From Amborella trichopoda (lineage: Eukaryota > Streptophyta > Magnoliopsida > Amborellales > Amborellaceae): a DNA stretch of 64,000 nt. The notes under the pieces were generated by a model, which was given only the letters and a program-made list of their open reading frames with translations, searched no databases and was not told the DNA's origin. The position numbers and the translations under genes are program-made. Where the stretch lies: the NCBI RefSeq assembly GCF_000471905.2, contig NW_006500010.1:1583815-1647814 (forward strand), read 5' to 3'. Shown here in pieces: positions 57,101 to 64,000 of the stretch (position 1 is its first letter; each line of letters begins with the position of its first letter).

Positions 57101-60100
57101 CTTCTAGAAAAGGACCTACCTGCCCTTGTACAAACATGGTGGAACTCCTTCGATTCTCAGGTTTCGGGGAGAGCGGGCTACTTCCTCCAAAAGAAAATTC
57201 AGCTTCTTAAATTTGCCCTCAAATCTTGGAGTTTTAACCTTCCTGTTAATTTTTCGCACTTGGTGGCTTCCCTTTTGGAAGCCATCAAGAACCTTGATAC
57301 CATTGAAGAATCGATATCTCTTAATGCCTCTGAACAGAAGCATAGATCCAAGTCCAAATTAGAGTATCTCACTACCGTAAAAAAAGAAGAAATCTACTGA
57401 TCCCAGAGATCCAGGGTCTCTTGGTTGAAAGCTGGGGACAACAATACTGGCTGTTTCCATCAGATTGCAAATTGTCGTAGAAGAGACAATGCCATCACGA
57501 TGTTGAAAGTCAACAATTCCTATTTGACCCAGCCTAATGTTATTCAACAAGCCATCCTCGATTTCTTCCAGAACTTGTACTCTGCTCCCCCTGAACCTAG
57601 ACCCAGATTCTCGATCCTTGACTTCCTGACTCTCAATGTAGCCCAAGTTGCTTGGCTTGAAAGGCCATTCTCAGAACAGGAAATCTTTGAAGCAGTCAAA
57701 GAGTTAGGAAGTGACAAGGCCCCTGGGCCGGATGGTTTCCAGGTTGCACCCTTTAAGGAGTTCTGGGATATTGTTCATTTAGACTTTAAGTTTTTTTACG
57801 AATTCCTCCACAGGGGGTATCCTAAACAAAGCTATGAATGCTACTTTCCTTGCCCTCGTCCCTAAACAAGGAGCTGAGGAAATAAAAGACTTCTGACCTA
57901 TTGGCCTCCTCAATTTCTCCTATAAGATCTTGGCTAAAGTCCTTGCTTCTAGGCAGCAACATGTTCTGCTTTTTATCGTTTCTCCTTCTCAATCTACCTT
58001 CATCAAAAGCAGAGAAATCTTAGACGGGATGAATGTGTCCACTTGAGACACCTATCCAAGAGACCAGGACTCATCTTGACTGAGAAAAGGCTTACGAACA
58101 TGTCGACTGGATAGTCCTGAATGAGTCCATGGCCAGGGTAGGTTTAGGGGAGAGATGGAGGAAGTGGATGAGCGGTTATTATTCAAACCCTCATTTCTCT
58201 ATCCTCATCAACAGAACCCTAGTTGGCTATTTTCCTTCATCGGGGGGCTAAGACAAGGAAACCCCCTCTCACCCTTCCTTTTTGTAATTGCGGCTGAAGT
58301 CTTCAGCCGATCCATCTCTCGGGTCTACCAAGCTGGCCTCCTATCTGGTTTCAAAACCAATAGGCACGAGCCCATAGTTTCCCACCTACAGCATGCAGAT
58401 GCCACCCAAAAAGAAGTCAACACCCTCAAAAGATTCCTCCGTTGCTTCCAATAGGATACTGGGTTTAAGATAAATATGGATAAATCCAGTATGTTGGGTG
58501 GGGGTTGCCTTGTCAACTGAACATATTAGAACTCATTCCAGATTGGGAATGTAAAGTCCAGGTCCTCCCTACCACTTATCTTGGGCTCCCCCTGAGCATT
58601 GGTAAGCCTAGAAAGCAGCAATGGCCCCCGGTCCTTGACAAGGTTGATCGCCGCTTGGCAGGATGGAAGGGAAGATTATTGTCGATGGCGGGCAGAAACA
58701 CCTTAATTAAAGCAACCATAGCTAACTCCCCAACCTACTTAATGTCGATTTTATATATGCCGGCGCAGGTGGCCAATCGACTCAACCAACTCATGAGGAA
58801 TTTCCTATGGTCTGGCCAGGAAGATAAGAAAAAGTTTCATCTTGTAGCCTGGGATAAGGTCTGCCAACCTAAAGACCAAGGTGGCTTGGGGATTAAGGTC
58901 ATTCGCAAACACAACGCCGCCCTGTTAGGAAAATGGTGGTGGCGTTTAGCGACTCAGCCAAATGCACTTTGGGCTCAGGTGGTTAAGCATAAGTACAATA
59001 TCTCTTTACATTCCTGGCTGCCAAGAACACCGCAAAGGCATAATGGGTCAGGTGTCTGGAAGTCTCTATTAACAGTGCTGGCCACTTTCAAGAGCCACAC
59101 TAGGTTCCATCCGAAAGAAGGCTTTAGGGTAAAATGTTGGCAGGACCTTTGGTTAGGCCCCTCCCCTCTTTGTGATGTCTTCCCATCCCTTTTCTCTCTT
59201 GCACGAGACCAGGAGTCTTCAATTGCCCAAGAGCTCTGCTGCTTGGGAGGGCGTCGAGTTTGGAATCCCTCTTTTAGAAGGAACCTAACTGAACAGGAAA
59301 CTAATGATTTCCAGCGGCTCTCGCATACCCTCCATTCTCTCTTTCTCCTCTCCCATGGAAGAGATGAACTTGTCTGGACCTTGCCTCCCTTGGGTAAGTT
59401 CTCAGTTGCTTCTTTCTATAAAAGCCTCACACTCTCACCTACATCCCATGAGGCGTTCTCTAAAATTTGGTCCACTATTGCTCCACCAAAAGTGCAGACC
59501 TTCCACTGGCTTGCTTTCTCACATAGAGTCCTCACAGTGGATAACCTACAAAACAGAGGGCTCCCCATCTCGAATAGATGTGCCCTATGTGAATGTGAGG
59601 AGGAAAGTAACCATCACATGTTCCTTCATTGTGAATTCTCTTATGACCTATGGGGTAGGGTATTGCAACTTTTTTGTATACATTGGGTTACCCCCCCCCA
59701 TCCCTTTCCCCGGTAAAAGCCCTCCTAACCTGCAATTTTGATTCTTGCTGGCCTAAGGCAGATCGAATCCTATGAAAGGCAACTGTAGTTGCTACAATTT
59801 GGGTTGTGTGGCTGGAAAGAAATTCCAAAATATTCCGAGGCTCTAAACTTCAAACTTTGGCACTCTTGTCCAAGGTAACCACCCTAGTTACTTTTTGGGC
59901 TTCTAATCATAAATTCTTCGTCGGAATTCCACGGACTTTCTTCCTCACCCATTGGGGAGACATCCTTCATCATCAACCACAAGGGGTTAGTAGGTCAAGC
60001 ATCTGGCTACCACCAACCCAAGGAAGCATCAAACTAAACTTTGATGGTTGCTCCTTGGGGAACCCAGGTCCAGCAGGAGCAGAACGAGTTTATCGAGACC

Positions 60101-63100
60101 ACGAAGGCAATATACTCCTCTCTATCTCTCAATTCCTGAGCTTAAAGGACTCTCACCAACCAAAGCACTAGCCCACCTTATAGCTTTGAAAAACTTCAAC
60201 CCTTCCTGGGGTACAACTCTGATAATGGAAGGCGACTCCAAAAATGTTATCTCTTGGGCTAGCAGAACGTGTGATCCACCATGGCATTTGTCCCCATTTT
60301 TTCATGAGATTCAACACATTTGCAGGGCTATGGACGTCTCATAGTAGCATACTTGGAGGACGTCCAACAATACCGCAGATCGACTGGCAAAGGAGGCCGC
60401 TAGAAGTCGGGGTCAGGCCGCTCAAACTTAGTCCACCTCCTTTTTTAATCTGGACCACCTCCTTTCTTTTCTTTCTTCTGCTATGTATTTCTCGTTGTGG
60501 TTGGCCTAAATGTGGATGGGCTTTTTTATAAGCCCTTCCCCTGCCACTTTCTTTTTTAACTGTTTGTAAAGGGGTTTTCTTATAACCCATTTTTTGTAAA
60601 GGGTCTGCTGACCGGATGTTTACCGAGAGTCCCTTCTAGAGGGCTCTCTCGGACGTTCACTACACTGTAATTTCTCTCTACAGCAATACAATCGTTAACA
60701 TTTCAAAAAAAAAAAAAAACAGGAATTCATATCAAACGCAAGCATTGGATCAAACTGAAGCCAGAAAGGCCATGTCTTTCCATACCCTCTGAGCTTTTGT
60801 GTGATGAATTTTCCGGTTATCATTGGCGGGAACAATTTTTTCTCCAGTAGCCTTCTTTACGGAAGCACAAAGGACCCTAACCAAGCTTGTTGCATCTGTA
60901 TCAGTAAGCTCAATCAGTGGATTCTCATCCAGAAGCATAGAGATAATACACTTCCAATCCTGCAAGCATACGTAGTTCCATCCAAGAAGAACATTAGAAT
61001 ACAGCAAGCACCAGCACTGCAAGCAATAACAATGTCCAAAAGCAGAATTTCTTATGATATTATCTTTCTACTGCATTTTAAAAGTCGGAATTAAAAGGGC
61101 AAAAAACTCATGCCATAAGAGCATACTTTCATGGAACTCATGTCATCCCAAACATCATCAATGACATAGGTACTTAGAATGGGATCGGAGGAAAATTCCC
61201 TCAATATTTGCAACATTCTTCCTAAATGAATCTCAGAAGATTCAGCACCTTCACCTGGGAAAAAAAAAAACTTGGTATCAAAAAATATTTAATTTTCCAG
61301 AGCATTTGAAACTTGTAAGTTTTAGTGTGAAGAGCACCACTTGGAAAATCTAGGGATACAATACCATTAGATACTGTATGAGAGCTGCTAAACTTTTGAG
61401 CAATCAAGTGATCATAGACTAGTTCTCCAACAGCACGCCTGATGACTGGCTCTTCATCAATAAGCAAGTCATAAAGTGGGCCAAGTTCATCATCAGATAG
61501 AAGTTGATGCCTACAAAATCCCAATGAAGAAAACTGTAATGTAAAAAAATGAAAAAGAGCACATTATTGGAATAGTTATTATGTGCTTTTGAAACTTAAT
61601 ATAGATTTTTACCTCAACAGTTGTTTTAAAAGTCCTATGGCAGAAACAGCCACAGAAACATCAATGTCATCAGCCAGCTCGACCATACGATTTGAAAACC
61701 TCTCAGTGAAAAGACCAAGGGAAGGCACATTATCATCCACCTCATAAAGAGTTTGCAACGCAAGGACAGAAGTTTTCCTGACACCAGCACTCTTAAGATG
61801 CAGTTCAAAGAAAAAACGTAGTCAGTTTTCCTCTTGTTTTTTCTTTTTAATTGGTTAAGGCACAAACTGATCAGTAGGATCAAACATCAAGATAGCAGAA
61901 AAATTACTTTGTCATTGAGCGTCCAGCCAAGGTATTTTAAGTACAAATCTTGTAGAAACAATGAAGGGTACGATACGATCCAGCTACCAATATATCTGAT
62001 GCATGACATTCGGATATCTGGATCAACATCTCGATATCGATGCATGAATAACCTGCAAAAGAGTTAATGGTAGATCTCTGATCAGTCCAGAAAAAAGCCA
62101 ATAGGAAATACCAATTTATTCATTGATAGAAAAAACATTTATTCTCTTTTTTTATATATATGTTAAGTGAAGTTCAAAGATTCGACATGGTTTTGCAGTA
62201 ATAAACAGCCTAAACAACAAGTCAGGTTCCCAAATCCCAAATCCCAAATAAACCATGGTTGCCGAAAAACTGAAACAACAAAAAATTAAATGAGAGAATG
62301 GGATTGGGGTCATGGTGGTAGCACCACTTGTGCCCCAGCTAAAGTCTAGGCTTCCATTCTCACCCAACGCATTAAAAAACTACTAATAATTTAAAAGAAC
62401 AGGTAGGGGCTCGTCATCCCCCCTGAACTACCCAAAAAACAAAAACAAAAAATTAAATGAATTGCCTCGTGGCAGCTGCATCTTACCCAGTGAATATTTT
62501 GCGCATCATCTCCTCAGTCATAGTTATTTTTCCATGAGTTGAAGACAATCTCTTTTCCAGGGACTCCACACGAGGGCCATCTTTTCGCTTCTTCTTTTCA
62601 GCATTCAATTGGCGCTGGGTAGTTTCACGCTGCCCACCCAGTGTCTTGGCAACAGTTATGAAGGACGAAACAAGTTGGAGACCCACCAATGTAGCTACTC
62701 GACGAAAAACCCTAGGTGGAGTGCTGGATGGTTGAAAGCAAAAGATTTCATGGAAAGCAAGAAGTGATACAATGATAACATTCATCGATGAGAGTCACTG
62801 AATACAAAATAGCATGTGGTAAGTGTGTACCATGACAAAGCAATGACATAATCCATGCACTTCTCAAATAGAAGTTGATCGAATAGTGGCCCATTCTGAC
62901 ACTCTAGAACCAGATTATCCCAGAAACACACAAGGTTCTCCTTGAAGTTTTTAAATTCCTTTTGCTTTGGTTTCCTTTTTGCAGTTATTTCCTTCTGTTT
63001 TATATCATTTTGCCTTGGATTGCAATAATCTTCAGCTTCTCCCTGATTTTTCAACAGAGTCAAGTACAAATTGAAGGCAAACATGGCTACAGAAACATAA

Positions 63101-63465
63101 AGATTCAGTTGGTATTTTCCACTTAGATATTGAGAATGAAAAATTGATCCAAGAAATAGCTGCAAGAAGGATACATCTTTGGCAAGGTTAACCAGAGCGA
63201 TAACCACATCATCCACATCAATCTCATCCAAAGAACCTTCGCTGAATTGATATTTAACCCCGCAGGCCTGTGTGTTCAAAGTCCTTAAGACCAACCAACC
63301 ATTGGACACATGCAAAGATAGTGTAAGAAGAAAATCAGTAAACCCACCATACCTCAAAGAGCATCGTCAAAAGTTCAGATAATGCAGACTTTGGGTCTTT
63401 CTCATACCCCTCAACCCACTGTTTGACTGCCTGGATGATAGACTTCCCATTATATTTAAGACATT
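48136..63465 (-). CDS. SCC3: Cohesin subunit SCC3/SA (STAG domain), 5' end beyond the window
   Basis: Nineteen exons on the minus strand: 63465-63353, 63267-63175, 63042-62831, 62723-62487, 62052-61908, 61791-61613, 61510-61365, 61254-61127, 60959-60786, 54273-54112, 54031-53831, 53749-53612, 53519-53319, 53170-53026, 52888-52779, 50523-50383, 50244-49979, 49891-49767, 48389-48136. All junctions are GT-AG and phases agree, giving 1055 residues. The STAG region ([51 protein letters not shown]) is followed by the stromalin conservative domain ([32 protein letters not shown]) and helical repeats. The C-terminus has an AT-hook-like RRRGRPRK and an acidic tail. SCC3 binds the kleisin in the cohesin ring and is needed for sister-chromatid cohesion in mitosis and meiosis. 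Arabidopsis SCC3 has about 1100 residues, so only the first exon or exons are missing. Intron 60785-54274 holds a LINE. The exon at 49891 uses the CTAG acceptor, which keeps phase. Confidence 0.95.
50524..52778 (-). other. Large SCC3 intron (2.26 kb)
   Basis: It lies between the exon ending VTHDIVPK and the exon starting [15 protein letters not shown]. It contains a repeat-like patch at about 51470-51770 (AAAATCCATTTCAAAAATGG, GGGGGACTCATGGAAACC) resembling the long dispersed duplication. No exon was missed, because the flanking phases match and the protein aligns without a gap by memory of the family. Confidence 0.6.
54373..54715. repeat. Diverged 216-bp tandem duplication in the SCC3 intron
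   Basis: GGTTCATATTAGAGAGTATA (54373) and GGTTCATCTCAGAGAGTATC (54589) start parallel stretches that continue with CCAAGGATTAATCAACATA/CCAAGGTTTAATAAACATA and GGACATTAATTCCA/GGACATTAACTCCA. The LINE starts just after the second copy. Confidence 0.7.
54896..56361 (+). pseudogene. LINE ORF1 region (broken)
   Basis: Proline- and serine-rich frames at 54896-55369, 55508-55966 and 56041-56361 together occupy the ORF1 position. The last ends ...[16 protein letters not shown] with its TGA overlapping the ORF2 ATG. No zinc knuckle or RNA-binding domain could be recognised. The acidic [20 protein letters not shown] segment precedes [20 protein letters not shown]. Frames shift at least twice. Confidence 0.6.
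56358..60431 (+). pseudogene. LINE ORF2: endonuclease, reverse transcriptase, zinc-binding, RNase H (broken)
   Basis: ATG at 56358 opens [11 protein letters not shown], the start of an EEP endonuclease. A TAG soon follows, and the frame shifts before the remainder ([33 protein letters not shown]; 56522-57060). RT starts near 57420 ([20 protein letters not shown]) after a TGG-to-TGA change at 57398. It has [10 protein letters not shown] (57713) and [20 protein letters not shown] (58237). The YADD site reads [12 protein letters not shown] (58388), best explained by an in-frame loss of about seven residues that removed the second Asp. The RT end and zf-RVT region (58505-59690) hold [20 protein letters not shown] and [18 protein letters not shown]. 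RNase H: KLNFDG (60030), [14 protein letters not shown] (60226) and [12 protein letters not shown] (60370), ending TAG 60429-60431. Confidence 0.82.
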
Positions 63466-64000
63466 CTGCAATAGGGGATATCCATAACACTTCAGCCTCA
63501 CAAAAGAACCAGTTACATCAAAGCACCAATAGTACCTAAAAGACATCTCTACATTCATTATCACGTTTTTCTACAAAATGACTAAATATTCATATGATGA
63601 TTAAAAAGAGACTTCCATTTTAATCCGACAAATTTTGCATTATTCTTATTCCGATGAAGCAAATACATTAATTATTAAATAAACTAATTGTATGAGTTGC
63701 ACTAATTATTTAACCATTTTCGTTTAGGACATTCAAATCCTAAACGTGTATTTTTGTAGCAATCATCATCATCATCATTCGAGATTCATGAAATAGATGT
63801 GGCAAAAGTTTTACACTGGCTGCCAACCTAACAAAGCCTCCTCCTTCCTCCAGCTTGGGACCAACATGACTGGCTTGGACCAGCCATGGAGGATAATGTG
63901 GTTTTGTGATAATAATATCATAAATATTTAGTAATCATAAATTAATAATCAAATTCAAATTGCAAGAATTGTGTTCTCATTTATGGACGAATTAAATACT
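63466..64000. other. SCC3 intron, right edge of window
   Basis: AT-rich intron sequence. 63720-63745 is a perfect hairpin (CGTTTAGGA, 8-base loop, TCCTAAACG). 63750-63900 is the (ATC)n...TTTTACACTGGCTGCCAACC repeat module seen at 6120-6270. The SCC3 exon or exons encoding the N-terminus must lie beyond 64000. Confidence 0.5.

Larger units (their letters stand above)
54716..60719 (+). mobile_element. Nearly full-length L1-type LINE inside an SCC3 intron, antisense to the gene
   Basis: About 6 kb: a C/T-rich, proline-coding 5' part (54740-56361), ORF2 (56358-60431), a 3' UTR and a poly-A tail (60705-60719). The 5' boundary is placed after the host duplication that ends near 54715 and is good to ~30 bases. 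No target duplication was recognised. The element is GC-richer than the host intron. Several frameshifts and stops make it inactive. It inserted on the strand opposite to SCC3. Confidence 0.88.

Overview
The window is AT-rich nuclear DNA of a flowering plant. The evidence is GT-AG intron-bearing genes of plant-only types (an LLM-type B-GATA factor, a CPC/TRY-like single-repeat MYB, a membrane-anchored MYB), a plant cohesin SA/SCC3 gene, plant L1-type LINEs and many MITEs. Nothing seen fixes the order or family. There are two assembly gaps, at 14009-14028 and 26551-27471.

Four host genes are supported. (1) 1607-2690, minus: a 97-residue R3-MYB in three short exons, easily missed because no exon exceeds 120 bases. 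Its first intron carries a 452-bp insertion with a 14-bp target duplication, and a broken partial copy of the gene lies at 5156-5345. (2) 22132-22766, minus: a three-exon B-class GATA factor of 150 residues with a C-terminal LLM motif. (3) 39705-40610, plus: an intronless MAMYB-like protein with two membrane segments and two SANT/MYB repeats, preceded by a TATA box and two tiny upstream ORFs. (4) 48136-63465, minus: nineteen exons of the cohesin subunit SCC3, running off the right edge at its 5' end. These genes are not an operon or pathway. Three are transcriptional regulators and one is a chromosome structure protein.

The rest is mobile-element country. From 1 to 39,400 there are short nonautonomous DNA elements: two related MITE families (A, with TIRs containing TAGAGCC and 8-9 bp target duplications; B, with TIRs containing AAGGTTGCAACCTT), a ~490-bp MITE family C, a ~215-bp MITE family D ending in GTATACAAT, five copies of an AT-rich element here called F, several hAT-like pieces whose ends read GGGTGGCAACGGGT or similar, a 450-bp foldback element, and a 1.9-kb TIR element with a proline-rich exon-like insert. 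There are also minisatellites (84 bp x3, 120 bp x3.4, 77 bp x2, 36 bp x2) and LINE scraps.

From 41,300 to 46,700 there is a LINE fragment (minus), a 5'-truncated LINE with clear target duplications (42559-44399), and a tRNA-derived SINE (46498-46631). A nearly full-length ~6-kb LINE sits antisense inside an SCC3 intron (about 54716-60719). Its ORF1 stop and ORF2 start overlap as ATGA, and its reverse transcriptase has lost part of the catalytic motif. No tRNA, rRNA or CRISPR was recognised.
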